From: Halobacillus halophilus DSM 2266
GTDB lineage: Bacteria > Bacillota > Bacilli > Bacillales > Halobacillaceae
DNA length: 64,000 nucleotides
Assembly (NCBI RefSeq): GCF_000284515.1
Contig: NC_017668.1
Location: 310,001-374,000, forward strand
Reading direction: 5' to 3'
Part shown: positions 1 through 9,623 of the stretch, one piece after another
Position numbering within the stretch: the stretch's first letter is position 1
How the letters are laid out: every line of letters begins with the position of its first letter
Position numbers and translations under genes: made by a program
Notes under the pieces: generated by a model
The model's database searches: none
What the model was told of the DNA's origin: nothing
What the model saw: only the letters and a program-made list of their open reading frames with translations

Positions 1-2462
1 TGCTTGCCCATATGTTGAAAGGGAAAGATCCTGAGACTGGAGAAGCTCTCGACGATGAAAATATCCGCTTCCAAATCATTACTTTTTTAATTGCCGGCCA
101 TGAAACGACGAGTGGTCTTTTATCTTTTGCCATTCATTATTTGATGAAAAATCCTGATAAGTTAAAGAAAGCTCAGGAAGAAGTAGATGAAGTAATTGGA
201 GAGGATATACCATCCTATAAACAAGTGAAAAAGCTAAAATATGTACGAATGATATTAAATGAGGCTTTACGGTTATGGCCCACAGCTCCTGCTTTTTCAG
301 TTTATGCGAAAGAAAATACGACACTTGCTGGACAGTATGAAGTAGAAAAGGGAGAGACGTTTACACTCCTTCTTCCTCAGCTCCACAGGGATACTAGCAT
401 ATGGGGAGAAGATGCTGAAGCCTTCAAGCCAGAGCGTTTTGAGGATCCTTCCCAAATTCCCCGCCATGCTTACAAACCGTTTGGGAATGGTCAGAGAGCG
501 TGTATAGGACAGCAGTTCGCGCTTCATGAAGCTACTCTTGTACTTGGGATGGTTCTTCAGTATTTTGACTTCGAAGATCATACGAACTATCAGCTGGATG
601 TCAAAGAAGCATTAACAATGAAGCCGGAGGGGCTGACTATGCGTGTGAAATCAAGACGCGATGCGGCTTTAATGCAGCCGGCACCTGCTCAGAAAGAGGC
701 GGAAAAATCGTCTAAAACGGAAGCGCAAAGCGTTCCTGATGCTCACCTCACCCCGTTACTTGTATTATATGGTTCTAATATGGGTACAGCAGAAGGAGTG
801 GCTAGAGAACTTGCGCAGACCGGAAAGCTCCAGGGTTTTGATGTGAAGACCGCTCCATTAAATCAGTACACATCTGCTCTCCCTGCAGAAGGTGCGGTGC
901 TGATAGTGTCAGCATCCTATAATGGAAACCCGCCTGATAATGCTGACGCTTTTGTCCGCTGGCTTAAGGAAGCAGATGGAGAAGAAGCTAAAGGAGTAAG
1001 CTATGCTGTGTTTGGATGTGGAGACCGAAACTGGGCCAGTACTTATCAGCGAGTCCCAACATTGATTGATGAGGAACTTCAAGCTCTTGGAGCAGAACGT
1101 ATCCTTGCACGAGAAGGCGGAGATGCGAGTGAAGATTTCGAAGGCGATTTAGAAAAATGGGAAGCAGCGTTATGGCCTGCGCTGGCAGATACGTTTAATC
1201 TGGAACTTGAAGAAGCCGATGACCCATCCAGTCATGTTTCAATGGAGTTTGTCAGTGGTGTCACACAGACGCCTCTCGCCCGGACTCATCATGCCTTTAC
1301 AGCTATGGTGAATGAAAATCGTGAATTACAGGTGAGCAGTGAACGAAGTACTCGGCATCTGGAATTAAAACTTCCTGAAGGAGTGAATTATCAGGAGGGG
1401 GATCATCTTGGGGTTCTTCCTCAAAATGGAACAGAGCTCGTAGAACGTGTCCTTCGGCGCTTTCAATTAAAGGGAGAAGAGTATGTAGTTCTAGGCGAAG
1501 ATACAGGAAAAGCAACCCATCTTCCTACCAGTCAGCCGATCAGCCTAAGAGAGCTCCTAACATCCTATGTTGAATTGCAAGAGCCGGCTACCCGAAGCCA
1601 AATCAGGGACTTGGCTGCTCACAACCCTTGCCCGCCGCACAAAATGGAGTTGGAGAAGCTTCTTGAGGATGAGACCTACAAAAATGAAATACTGGCTCAT
1701 CGCCTTACGATGCTGGATCTTCTTGAAGATTATTTGTCATGTGAAGTTCCTTTTGAAAGATTCCTAGCTCTGCTTCCACCGCTTAAAGCTCGTTACTATT
1801 CAATTTCGAGCTCTCCTCGAAAACACAGTGAGGAGGCGAGTGTTACGGTAAGTGTAGTGAAAGATACAGCTTGGAGCGGAAGAGGAGAATTCAAAGGAAC
1901 AGCATCGAATTATATGGCTAACCGGGACATTGGCGATAAGGTGGCTTGTTTTATTAACACACCTCAATCCAATTTCACCCTGCCTGAAAATCCGGAGACT
2001 CCGATGGTGTGGATAGGTCCAGGTACAGGTATTGCTCCATTCCGTGGGTTTATTCAAGCACGTGAGAACCTGCTCGAAGAGGGTCATCGTCTTGGAGAAG
2101 CGCATTTGTATTTCGGATGCAGACACCCGGAAAAGGACTTCTTATATAAGAACGAGCTGGAAAAGGCAGCAGATAAAGGACTTATTACCCTGCATACTGC
2201 TTTTTCAAGAATAGAAGGAAAAGGGAAAGTTTACGTTCAGGATCGCCTGTGGGAAGACGCCTCTACCGTTCTTTCGCTACTGGAAAACGGAGGCTGCTTG
2301 TACATTTGTGGTGACGGCAGTGAGATGGCTCCCGCTGTCATTGAAAAAATTATAAAAAGTTACCAACACAAATACGAGACGACATATGAAAAGGCGGTTG
2401 AATGGTTAGAGAATCTTGAATTAGAAGGACGTCTTGCTAAAGATGTCTGGGCTGGTGCTTAA
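1..2462 (+). CDS. Bifunctional cytochrome P450/NADPH-P450 reductase, CYP102 family (5'-truncated by window edge)
   Basis: Self-sufficient fatty-acid hydroxylase of the P450 BM3 type: a heme P450 fused to a diflavin reductase that passes electrons from NADPH through FAD and FMN to the heme. The frame is open to the left edge and about 819 residues are visible, against roughly 1050 for the family, so the first ~230 residues lie outside. Counting from the ATG at 12, visible motifs in order are the I-helix AGHETTS (~28-34), the ExxR motif EALR (~84-87), the heme-cysteine loop [10 protein letters not shown] (Cys ~164), the flavodoxin FMN loop [10 protein letters not shown] (~255), the FAD motif YYSISSS (~595), the NADPH loop [11 protein letters not shown] (~672), and the C-terminal DVWAGA. 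All domains appear intact. BM3 genes are often under a TetR-type repressor upstream, which would be outside the window. Confidence 0.96.
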   Translation, partial: LAHMLKGKDPETGEALDDENIRFQIITFLIAGHETTSGLLSFAIHYLMKNPDKLKKAQEEVDEVIGEDIPSYKQVKKLKYVRMILNEALRLWPTAPAFSVYAKENTTLAGQYEVEKGETFTLLLPQLHRDTSIWGEDAEAFKPERFEDPSQIPRHAYKPFGNGQRACIGQQFALHEATLVLGMVLQYFDFEDHTNYQLDVKEALTMKPEGLTMRVKSRRDAALMQPAPAQKEAEKSSKTEAQSVPDAHLTPLLVLYGSNMGTAEGVARELAQTGKLQGFDVKTAPLNQYTSALPAEGAVLIVSASYNGNPPDNADAFVRWLKEADGEEAKGVSYAVFGCGDRNWASTYQRVPTLIDEELQALGAERILAREGGDASEDFEGDLEKWEAALWPALADTFNLELEEADDPSSHVSMEFVSGVTQTPLARTHHAFTAMVNENRELQVSSERSTRHLELKLPEGVNYQEGDHLGVLPQNGTELVERVLRRFQLKGEEYVVLGEDTGKATHLPTSQPISLRELLTSYVELQEPATRSQIRDLAAHNPCPPHKMELEKLLEDETYKNEILAHRLTMLDLLEDYLSCEVPFERFLALLPPLKARYYSISSSPRKHSEEASVTVSVVKDTAWSGRGEFKGTASNYMANRDIGDKVACFINTPQSNFTLPENPETPMVWIGPGTGIAPFRGFIQARENLLEEGHRLGEAHLYFGCRHPEKDFLYKNELEKAADKGLITLHTAFSRIEGKGKVYVQDRLWEDASTVLSLLENGGCLYICGDGSEMAPAVIEKIIKSYQHKYETTYEKAVEWLENLELEGRLAKDVWAGA

Positions 2463-2463
2463 T

Positions 2464-2509
2464 AAAAAACTCCCCACAGGGCAGCTAACTGCCGGTGGGG
2501 AGTTTTTTA
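2464..2509 (+). terminator. Intrinsic terminator after the P450 gene
   Basis: An ACTCCCCAC/GTGGGGAGT stem closes a GC-rich loop and is followed by a T6 tract, directly after the P450 stop codon. Confidence 0.9.
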
Positions 2510-2564
2510 AATAGAGTCTGTGAAATCACCCTGTTACTTAATGCGGATAAGCTCTCGTTTGTTT

Positions 2565-2630
2565 AAGACTCAGTTTCAAGATAAATGGGTTCGTTACGTA
2601 AAAAGGAAGAGGGTTGGTTGGGGAATAAGT
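2565..2630. repeat. Decayed remnant of the composite intergenic repeat
   Basis: The AAGACTCAGTTTCAAGATA end motif, a 'gttcgttacg' block and the start of a module arm (gggttggttgggga) match, in order, the left end of the copy at 9624. The rest of the element is missing, so this is an eroded fragment. It lies in the non-coding stretch 2510-2721, where I see nothing else. Confidence 0.7.
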
Positions 2631-2721
2631 TGCATCATTATATAAGTGGAGAAGCTCTTACGTGTAAGCGAGGGCCGCGCAGGGTATAACTAACCATAGA
2701 TTATGTGGAAGAGGTGATTGG

Positions 2722-2943
2722 GTGTTTTATTCAGTGACGTTACAAAAAATCATCTTTTTAACTGGGATCGGAATAATTATTGGAGCCATAGTCGGTTTCA
2801 CTTCCGTGCTCGGGTTTGAATTGGATGGATCTGTTTTTGTTTTATCCATGTTTTTGAGTATTCTCAGCGTGTATGCAACAGCTATGTACGCAGAACTCTA
2901 TCATATCAGGGAAGCAATTAATAAACAGAGAAAAGAGAAGTAA
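2722..2943 (+). CDS. Small two-helix membrane protein, unknown function
   Basis: A 73-residue protein starting with GTG, preceded by GAGGTG five bases upstream. Two hydrophobic segments (about residues 9-30 and 38-58) are followed by a basic tail ending in KQRKEK, so it is probably an integral membrane protein with a cytoplasmic C-terminus. No family is recognised with confidence. It has its own terminator just downstream and stands alone between the P450 gene and a convergent small membrane protein. Confidence 0.75.
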   Translation: MFYSVTLQKIIFLTGIGIIIGAIVGFTSVLGFELDGSVFVLSMFLSILSVYATAMYAELYHIREAINKQRKEK

Positions 2944-2950
2944 ATGAAAA

Positions 2951-2979
2951 AGGCCGGTGCTTTTGCACCGGTCTTTCTT
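2951..2979 (+). terminator. Intrinsic terminator after the small membrane protein
   Basis: A CCGGTGC-TTTT-GCACCGG hairpin followed by TCTTTCTT. It lies between two convergent small genes and may serve both. Confidence 0.85.
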
Positions 2980-3127
2980 AATCTATAAAGCTCCAAATTA
3001 AAAGTGCTGAATATACAACCACAATTATGATCATAAGGATATAACTTTGTTTGTTCAGCGATTTAAAGATAATATAGAATGTAAGGAGAACAACCGCTAT
3101 AATAAAGGTAGCATATAATATTTCCAT
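2978..3127 (-). CDS. 49-residue membrane protein, unknown function
   Basis: A short open frame starting MEILYATF and ending LIWSFID, with an AAGGAG motif 13 bases upstream of the ATG. Residues ~3-21 and ~30-46 are strongly hydrophobic and are separated by a short polar, basic linker (KSLNKQS), which gives a two-helix hairpin membrane protein. An in-frame TGA four codons upstream fixes this ATG as the first possible start. It converges on the 2722 gene. Family unknown. The hydrophobic pattern and the ribosome binding site favour a real gene, although the spacing is long. Confidence 0.6.
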   Translation of the reverse strand: MEILYATFIIAVVLLTFYIIFKSLNKQSYILMIIIVVVYSALLIWSFID

Positions 3128-3282
3128 TTGCTGTATTCATCTCCTTAGAAGTCAAAGAACTCTTTGAAGATAGAGTGCAGGGTATTTCATAGTCTGTTCT
3201 ATCTATCATAAATTTAGTTTCTTAATCTTTCAAGCAGTTCGCAGAGAGTGTCCAGCCGTTTAAGCGGGTTGGATTATGGGAA

Positions 3283-3924
3283 ATGCTAGAGGGTAGCAGC
3301 TATGAAAAAGAAGAGGGGGAACAAGATGGCTATGATAAAGCTTTATCCCGGAAATTGTTTGGATACATGAGTACATTCGAAGCCCTTTTTTTGCTGGTAA
3401 CTGCCCTGTGGGTCGGTGAATTCATCCTGTTCCGTAATCGTGGTTCTTCTAAAACTGAAAATCTGGAACGCCAATCGTTCCCCCTTATCCTTATTGCCGT
3501 TATATTGGCGATAGCTTTATCACTCATGATGCGCGAATGGAAAATAGGTGTAATAGCCTCTGAATCCCTGTGGTGGTTTGGTTTACTTCTTTATATAGGC
3601 GGGGTTGCTTTACGCTACTGGGGGATTATTCATTTAAAAGATCAGTTTACCAGGGACGTGTCTGTAAAGAAAGGTGATCGTCTAGTAAGCAGTGGACCTT
3701 ACCGGAAATTACGCCATCCTTTATATACAGGGCTGTTCTTTATCATCGTTGGTTTTTGTCTGGGAGTAGGGAATTTGTGGACAGCTATTCTTTGTGGTGG
3801 ATTGCTGGCAGCCGCTTTACTACATAGAATTCGCATTGAAGAAGCCATGTTAATGCAAGCTCATGGAGAGATATATCGAAGCTGGTGTCAAACAAGATAT
3901 CGTTTGATTCCGTTTGTTTATTAA
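3283..3924 (+). CDS. Isoprenylcysteine carboxyl methyltransferase (ICMT)-family membrane protein
   Basis: Membrane methyltransferase-like protein of 213 residues. Four or five hydrophobic helices lead into the family signature GPYRKLRHPLYTG (about residues 139-151), followed by a final helix and a basic C-terminal region with the conserved 'EEAMLMQAHGEIYRSW' type of motif. ICMT-like bacterial proteins are often found beside isoprenoid or polyketide genes. Here the stop is 17 bases before a carotenoid oxidase start, so the two are probably co-transcribed and this enzyme may act on a carotenoid or its precursor (inference). The start is uncertain: ATG 3283 lacks a clear ribosome binding site, and ATG 3367, just before the first helix, is a plausible alternative. 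Confidence 0.8.
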   Translation: MLEGSSYEKEEGEQDGYDKALSRKLFGYMSTFEALFLLVTALWVGEFILFRNRGSSKTENLERQSFPLILIAVILAIALSLMMREWKIGVIASESLWWFGLLLYIGGVALRYWGIIHLKDQFTRDVSVKKGDRLVSSGPYRKLRHPLYTGLFFIIVGFCLGVGNLWTAILCGGLLAAALLHRIRIEEAMLMQAHGEIYRSWCQTRYRLIPFVY

Positions 3925-3941
3925 ACGTGGAGGTGGAAGTG

Positions 3942-5447
3942 TTGAAACAGAAAACAGCGATTGTCGTCGGTGCAGGACTTGGTGGTATGTCTACTGCGAT
4001 CCGTTTAAGCGGGGACGGATATAAGGTCAAATTAATTGAAAAGAACAGCAACCTTGGTGGTAAGTTAAATCGAAGAGAAGGAAAAGGCTTTACTTTCGAT
4101 ACGGGGCCTTCAATTTTAACCATGCCGTGGGTGTTAGAGCAATTATTTGAGAGCGTACACCGTAAGCTTGAGGATTACATAACGGTGGAGCGTGTGGAAC
4201 CACAATGGAGAACTTTTTTCGAAGACGGTACGCAGCTTGATGTAACAAGTGATCTGCCAAGCATGCTTGAGGAAATGGCAAAAGTTACGGATCGCCCGAA
4301 TCGTAAGCTTACGGACTTTCTTTCTTATACACAGGATATGTATGAGTTATGTATGAAGAGTTTCTATAAGTATAGTATTCAGGACTTAAAAGATTTGAAA
4401 AGCCATCATAAGCTGAGTGAGCTTTTGAAAATGGATCCATTGAATACCGTAGCAAAGTCGACGCATAAACATTTCGATAATAAATACTTGGAGCAGTTAT
4501 TCAATTTCTTTGTGATGTATGTAGGTTCCAACCCCTACTCTTCACCTGCCATTTTAAATCAGCTGGTCTATGTGCAGCTGGGATTAGGCATTCACTACGT
4601 TAAGGGAGGAATGTATCAGATTGCAGAAGCCATGGGCCGATTAATGGATGAACTTCGTGTAGATATTCACCTGAACACTCCTGTCCAGCGCCTGGTCGTA
4701 GAAGGTGAGACAGTAGTCGGAGTTGAAACGGAAGAGGGAGTCGTTCATGAAGCTGATGTAGTCGTATCAAACCTGGAGGCCATTCCTGCTTATCGTCGCC
4801 TGGCTCCGCAGACATCCAAAGTGAAAAAAGAAACAAAAACGCTTCAGAAGAAGTTTGATCCAACGGTATCAGGGCTTGTCCTGCTTCTTGGGACTGATAA
4901 GAAATTCGACCAATTAAAGCACCATAATTTCTTCTTTTCCGAAGATCCTGAAAAAGAGTTTAAGCAAATTTTTGATCAGGGCAAACCGGCAGATGATCCA
5001 ACTATTTATATTGGGATTTCTGCAAGGTCTGATGAGACACAGGCACCGGAAGGTAAAGACAACTTATTTGTATTAACCCATGTTCCCCCGCTGACTGATG
5101 GAAAACGTAAGCCGATTGACTGGGACCAGTACCGGGAATTAGTTATTGAAAAGCTTGAAAGAATGGGACTCACAGGTTTGAGAGATTCCATTGAATTTGA
5201 ATATCGTTTTACCCCTGAGGATTTAGAATCCTTATACGGACCTAATGGCGGATCTATTTACGGAATTGCTGCTGATCGTGAATCGAATGGTGGTTTTAAA
5301 ATTCCATCAAGAAGTCAGGTGTATGACGGACTATACTTCGCTGGTGGCTCTACTCACCCTGGAGGAGGCGTTCCGATGGTTACACTCTCAGGGCAGCTGA
5401 CGGCCGACTTAATTAAAGAAGATGAAAAAAACGCAGTAAAACAGTAA
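3942..5447 (+). CDS. crtP: CrtP/CrtNb-like carotenoid oxidase (4,4'-diaponeurosporene oxygenase type)
   Basis: FAD-dependent carotenoid desaturase/oxidase superfamily, about 501 residues. The N-terminal dinucleotide fold reads VVGAGLGGMSTAIRL, then GGKLNRRE and DTGPSILTMP. The C-terminus has the FAD motif GLYFAGGSTHPGGGVPMV. Internal stretches such as QWRTFFEDG and DDPTIYI resemble Staphylococcus CrtP, which oxidises the terminal methyl of C30 carotenoids, more than CrtN desaturase. A TTG start at 3942 is chosen because GGAGGTGG lies eight bases upstream; an in-frame ATG at 3885 would overlap the upstream gene. No crtM or crtN is in the window, so its substrate must come from genes elsewhere. 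Confidence 0.87.
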   Translation: MKQKTAIVVGAGLGGMSTAIRLSGDGYKVKLIEKNSNLGGKLNRREGKGFTFDTGPSILTMPWVLEQLFESVHRKLEDYITVERVEPQWRTFFEDGTQLDVTSDLPSMLEEMAKVTDRPNRKLTDFLSYTQDMYELCMKSFYKYSIQDLKDLKSHHKLSELLKMDPLNTVAKSTHKHFDNKYLEQLFNFFVMYVGSNPYSSPAILNQLVYVQLGLGIHYVKGGMYQIAEAMGRLMDELRVDIHLNTPVQRLVVEGETVVGVETEEGVVHEADVVVSNLEAIPAYRRLAPQTSKVKKETKTLQKKFDPTVSGLVLLLGTDKKFDQLKHHNFFFSEDPEKEFKQIFDQGKPADDPTIYIGISARSDETQAPEGKDNLFVLTHVPPLTDGKRKPIDWDQYRELVIEKLERMGLTGLRDSIEFEYRFTPEDLESLYGPNGGSIYGIAADRESNGGFKIPSRSQVYDGLYFAGGSTHPGGGVPMVTLSGQLTADLIKEDEKNAVKQ

Positions 5448-5466
5448 TACGATATACAAGCACACC

Positions 5467-5494
5467 AAGGCCGGCATTTTGCTGGCCTTTTTTT
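5467..5494 (+). terminator. Intrinsic terminator after crtP
   Basis: AAGGCCGGC-ATTTT-GCTGGCCTT stem followed by seven T residues. Confidence 0.88.
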
Positions 5495-5584
5495 ACTGTT
5501 TAAGAACGGTAAGGAGAGGGAAAGGTGACAAAATGTTGCTGAAATAATTTATAAATGGAATGAATAGATGAAGGAGTTAATCGA

Positions 5585-6577
5585 ATGAGTGATTGGTTAA
5601 TATTTGTATTATTTTTCTTATCAGGGATAAGTACGTTTTTTGTGGCCTCAAGACTGGCCGTATTCGGAGATGCTGTAAAAGAAAAAAGCCGGGCTTCTTC
5701 GGCATTCATGGGAGCTATTATCGGAATAGCAATATCATTGCCTGAACTGACATCAAGCGTGACTGCTATCATTATTGACAGTCCTGATCTGGCTGTGGGA
5801 AATCTGATCGGAAGTAATCTTTTTAATATTATGGGTCTAGCTATCTTTGATATTGTTTATAGACGCTACCAAATTTTAACTCATGCTACTGTTGAGAGTA
5901 AGCTGTATGGCTGGCTGGTCATTTTCATGACCTTGATTGTCATGCTTGGTTTGACTTTATCTTTACCAACGCAGATTTATCATATCAGCTATACGGCAAT
6001 AGCCACCATACTAATCTATTTTATAGGCTCAAAATTAATTAATGACCGTACAGAATATAAAGGCAGAAAAGTGAAGAGAGAGGATAAGAATAAAAAATAT
6101 TCCGAATATACCTATAAGCAGGTATTATTCCATTTTATTGTGTCCGCTGTATTAATCATGATTATCGGGAGTGTCCTGACAATCACGGCGGAAAGGATTT
6201 CTGCTATTACAGGGATTGGAGCTTCTTTCATTGGAGCCTTTCTTGTGGCCATCAGTACATCCCTTCCTGATGCAGTCAGCGTTGGAACAGCGCTTAAGCT
6301 TAGAAATTTTAATTTAGGAATTAGTTCTCTCCTTGGCAGTAATGCCTTTAATTTAATGATTCTAGCGATAACGGATCTGATGTACTTTAGAGGGAATCTT
6401 CTTCAAGGTTCAAGTCCTGCCAATCTATTAACAGCGGGGGCATCGATTCTATTTATCCTGTTGATTATCATAAGTATTACCAGGAGGAAAGCAAAAGCCT
6501 GGAACTATCTATGGCCTTCTTTTCTTATAATAGTAACCTATTTTGTTACGACTTATTTGGTCTTCCAGATAAAATAA
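5585..6577 (+). CDS. Sodium/calcium antiporter (CaCA family, YrbG-like)
   Basis: Ten-helix cation/Ca2+ exchanger of 330 residues. The two alpha-repeats are visible: GIAISLPELTSSV with GNLIGSNLFNIMG (about residues 49-86), and GAFLVAISTSLPDAVS with LGSNAFNLMIL (about 218-258). Their acidic residues (E in the first, D in the second) are the expected ion ligands. A charged loop (KVKREDKNKK) separates the two halves. It probably extrudes Ca2+ using the Na+ gradient at the plasma membrane, which would suit a salt-loving host. Monocistronic, with a terminator after it. Confidence 0.9.
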   Translation: MSDWLIFVLFFLSGISTFFVASRLAVFGDAVKEKSRASSAFMGAIIGIAISLPELTSSVTAIIIDSPDLAVGNLIGSNLFNIMGLAIFDIVYRRYQILTHATVESKLYGWLVIFMTLIVMLGLTLSLPTQIYHISYTAIATILIYFIGSKLINDRTEYKGRKVKREDKNKKYSEYTYKQVLFHFIVSAVLIMIIGSVLTITAERISAITGIGASFIGAFLVAISTSLPDAVSVGTALKLRNFNLGISSLLGSNAFNLMILAITDLMYFRGNLLQGSSPANLLTAGASILFILLIIISITRRKAKAWNYLWPSFLIIVTYFVTTYLVFQIK

Positions 6578-6579
6578 AA

Positions 6580-6646
6580 AAGCGGTCAAAAAGCCGCTAT
6601 AAGCTGATCGAAAAATATTAAGTTTTTCGATCAGCTTATTTTTTTG
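6580..6646. terminator. Bidirectional terminator pair between convergent genes
   Basis: A long AAGCTGATCGAAAAA/TTTTTCGATCAGCTT stem with a T7 tract serves the plus-strand antiporter gene. An adjacent AGCGGC...GCCGCT-type hairpin (6585-6600), followed on the minus strand by a T tract, serves the MMPL gene. Confidence 0.88.
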
Positions 6647-6667
6647 CAGAGGTAGAAACTGCTTGTT

Positions 6668-8815
6668 TCAGGTCTTTTCGGAAACTCTTTTACCTTTTTG
6701 GTTATGGCTGCTAAAAGGCAGCCACCAATTCCAGTCACCTAAAAGCTTCATTAAACTAGGAACGAGAAGCAAACGTATAACGGTTGCATCTATAAATATT
6801 GCAATAGCAATACCTATTCCAATCTGCTTAACCGGGACGACACCAGTAAAAGCAAAAGCACCTGTAATGACAATCATAATAAGAGCCGCAGAGGTAATGA
6901 TTTTACTAGTGCTCGCAAGCCCCTCTATCGTCGATTTTGTATTATCACCTGTCTCCAAATAAAACTCGTGAATTCTTGAGATCAGAAACACTTCGTAATC
7001 CATACTTAATCCAAATACAAGACTGAACACAATCACGGGTAATATTAGGGCAATATCCGCTTCGTTCAAACCGAAGTGTCCTTCTTGAAAGAGCCATACA
7101 AGTATTCCGAAGGTTGAGGTAAGTCCAATCACATTCATCAGGATCGCTTTTAAAGGAATAATAATGGAACGAAATGCGATCATCAAGATGATGAACGTAG
7201 AAACGATAATGATTGTAAGAGTTAATCCGATCTTGTCGGAAATCTCCGTATAAATCTCCTGATTAAATTTTGGCTGTCCCCCGAACATCATGGAAACTTC
7301 CCATTCATCGTTCGACCAGTCCGTCATGAGTTCTTGAGCTTCGGAAGAATTGGCTGCTACCTTTAATTGCACAGGGATCATTAATTGATCTCCTGAAAGG
7401 AATTGCTCTATCGCAGGCTCCAGCTGCTGTCGCGATGCAGACTGCTCCAAAGCAGATGATAGTTGTTCAGGAGAATTTATCTCGCTTGTTGTGTACAGGG
7501 TATCAACAGCCGCTACAATTTCTGGTGCTGACAACCTTTCCTGAAGGTCTTTCATTTGTTTTAACCCATCTTCACCCATCCATTTGCCTTCTCGTTCAGC
7601 AATGATGTAAGCAGTACTCTCTTCAGAGCCCAAAAACGTTTCGTCAATGGTTTCAAAAGCAGCTCGTGAATCATAGCTTTCTGGTAAAGCGTTAATCGTC
7701 GGGATAGATAAATTCATATTGGTTACAGGGATCACACCAATTATTAAAATCACTAAAGCAGAAAGAGAAATCCAGGCGGGATGCTTCATTACACCACGCG
7801 CAAATTTTCTCCATCTTGGTGTTGTATCCTTCTGAAAGGGGATTAATCTCCATTTGTTCACGTTCGCACCAAATACGTACAGTAACGAAGGTAGAAGCGT
7901 TAAGGAACATAATACTGCTGCTACAATAACCACAGATCCACCGATGGCAATATTCATAAAGATATCTACTTCTATTACACTCATGGCTGCAAGACCGATG
8001 AACACACAGACAGCTGAGAAAATGATGGATCGGCCTGCTGTTTCAATCGTAGTTTTGAGGGCTTCGGTTTTTTCCTGTTTCAATAGTTCTTCACGATAAC
8101 GATTAATAAATAAAAGAGCAAAGTCAATGCTTAGGGCCAGTCCGATCATAGGTGCTATATTCAAAATGAAAATGGACAATTGTGAGTCCTGACCAATAAG
8201 GGCCAGAATGCCAAAGCCGACCACAATGGTGATTCCTCCGATGATTAATGGAAGAATAGAAGCAAGAGCTGTTCCAAAAGCGAAGATTAAGATGATAAGG
8301 GCTACCGGAAGCCCAATTAACTCCGCACGTTTTAGATCCTCCTGGCTCGCTTTATTAATATCTTCAGATATGACAGGAGCTCCAGTTAGAGAAACTCCTT
8401 CTACCTTACCGGTTATCTCTTCTACTTGTTGAATAGCTGCTTTCATATCCTCGGGTTCTTCTGAAAAATGGATAGAAGCATAAGCAGTCTTGTCTTTCTG
8501 CATGGATTCATCATCGAGTGGTGACTGAATACGGGAGGCAATTTCTAAATCCTTTATATCTTCTAAGACGGAAGTGATGGTATCCTCTGAATTATTTTCA
8601 AATAATAGTAGAAATGTGGATTCAGGAAAATCAAAGTCTTCATTTAATTTTTCTTCTACCTGTTCATATTCTCCATCTGTGCGGAAGCCATCGCCTTCTA
8701 ATAAAGAAGGTAATTGAATAGCAAAATAACCCATAACTAGGGTTATCATGATCCAAAAAGCGAGCAGCCATTTGTGGGAGCGTACGATAAAGGAGGAAAT
8801 TTTACGCATGATCAT
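6668..8815 (-). CDS. ydfJ: MMPL/RND-family transporter (YdfJ-like)
   Basis: Large membrane transporter of about 715 residues with the two-repeat MMPL layout. There is a helix at residues ~12-33, then an extracellular domain, then a five-helix bundle (~170-310) with the proton-relay-like motif MIGLALSIDFALLFINRYREE. A second extracellular domain and a second bundle (~560-690) follow, with FSLVFGLSMDYEVFLISRIHE. The two Asp-Tyr/Asp-Phe motifs are typical of the superfamily. It probably exports a lipid or drug-like compound with proton antiport; the substrate is unknown. AAGGAG lies four bases before ATG 8815 and ten before an in-frame ATG at 8809, so either may be the true start. Confidence 0.9.
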   Translation of the reverse strand: MIMRKISSFIVRSHKWLLAFWIMITLVMGYFAIQLPSLLEGDGFRTDGEYEQVEEKLNEDFDFPESTFLLLFENNSEDTITSVLEDIKDLEIASRIQSPLDDESMQKDKTAYASIHFSEEPEDMKAAIQQVEEITGKVEGVSLTGAPVISEDINKASQEDLKRAELIGLPVALIILIFAFGTALASILPLIIGGITIVVGFGILALIGQDSQLSIFILNIAPMIGLALSIDFALLFINRYREELLKQEKTEALKTTIETAGRSIIFSAVCVFIGLAAMSVIEVDIFMNIAIGGSVVIVAAVLCSLTLLPSLLYVFGANVNKWRLIPFQKDTTPRWRKFARGVMKHPAWISLSALVILIIGVIPVTNMNLSIPTINALPESYDSRAAFETIDETFLGSEESTAYIIAEREGKWMGEDGLKQMKDLQERLSAPEIVAAVDTLYTTSEINSPEQLSSALEQSASRQQLEPAIEQFLSGDQLMIPVQLKVAANSSEAQELMTDWSNDEWEVSMMFGGQPKFNQEIYTEISDKIGLTLTIIIVSTFIILMIAFRSIIIPLKAILMNVIGLTSTFGILVWLFQEGHFGLNEADIALILPVIVFSLVFGLSMDYEVFLISRIHEFYLETGDNTKSTIEGLASTSKIITSAALIMIVITGAFAFTGVVPVKQIGIGIAIAIFIDATVIRLLLVPSLMKLLGDWNWWLPFSSHNQKGKRVSEKT

Positions 8816-8967
8816 CGATCTCCTTCAATGATTTTCTAGGATAATGGTCTCCTACAAATAATACTCCTTTTAATCTGGCTTGAAAACTAAAAACTTCCAG
8901 TGTGTAGGACATACATTTCCGTGGAATATAGTTATCAATGAGAAAAAGGAAGGGACAGGTGTCTTTC

Positions 8968-9600
8968 ATGCAATTTCCGGAAGAATTAATTGAGGAAGCA
9001 AAAAAAAGAATAGCCGGGTTCGATGTTGAGGGCTTTGTCCTGGGGCAGGGCGATGAATCCGGTGAAATTATGATTGTCGGTGAGGCTCCAGGAGAAAATG
9101 AAGCTGTAAAAGGTGAACCTTTTATAGGCAGAGCAGGAGATGAACTGGATAAACAGTTAAATTATATAGGTTTAGAAAGAAAAGACGTTTATATCACAAG
9201 TGCAGTGAGAAGTCGTCCATACAAATGGGTAAAGACCACCAAAAAAGGTTCAGGGGGGCAGAGGAAAGCAAACCGGAAACCAAATCAAAAGGAGATTCTG
9301 GCTCATGCTCCTCTCTTGGATTACCAAATCGAGAAAATGAATCCTGAAGTGATTATTGCCCTTGGAGGTGTAGCATATGAACGATTGATGGGAAGAAAGG
9401 ACAAAATTAGTAAACGAGTAGGGAAAGTAATTCGAACCCCGATCATGCGGCTTGATCGTGAGAAGGAAAAATACGTGGAAACTGAAAAAGACTATCTTAT
9501 TATCCCGCTCTATCATCCGGCAGCTGTTTTTTATAACCCTAAAATTAGAGAAGATATTTATGCATCACTGGATGAAATGAAAAATAACCTTAATTTATAA
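8968..9600 (+). CDS. Uracil-DNA glycosylase family protein, cysteine-less
   Basis: UDG-superfamily protein, about 210 residues from ATG 8968 (AGGTG six bases upstream; an in-frame ATG at 8938 has no convincing site). Motif 1, VGEAPGENEAVKGEPFIGRAG, resembles family 4 UDGs, and the distal motif LYHPAAVFYNP carries the expected His. Family 4 enzymes bind a 4Fe-4S cluster through four cysteines. This protein has no cysteine at all, and the usual 'KCRP' position reads RSRPY. It may therefore be a cluster-free relative with altered or uncertain glycosylase activity. It is divergent from the MMPL gene. Confidence 0.85.
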   Translation: MQFPEELIEEAKKRIAGFDVEGFVLGQGDESGEIMIVGEAPGENEAVKGEPFIGRAGDELDKQLNYIGLERKDVYITSAVRSRPYKWVKTTKKGSGGQRKANRKPNQKEILAHAPLLDYQIEKMNPEVIIALGGVAYERLMGRKDKISKRVGKVIRTPIMRLDREKEKYVETEKDYLIIPLYHPAAVFYNPKIREDIYASLDEMKNNLNL

Positions 9601-9623
9601 AGAAGTTGTGATTTTTAAAAAAT

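Noticed and set aside
5500-5772. 90-codon minus-strand frame
   Set aside because: Antisense shadow of the antiporter start region.
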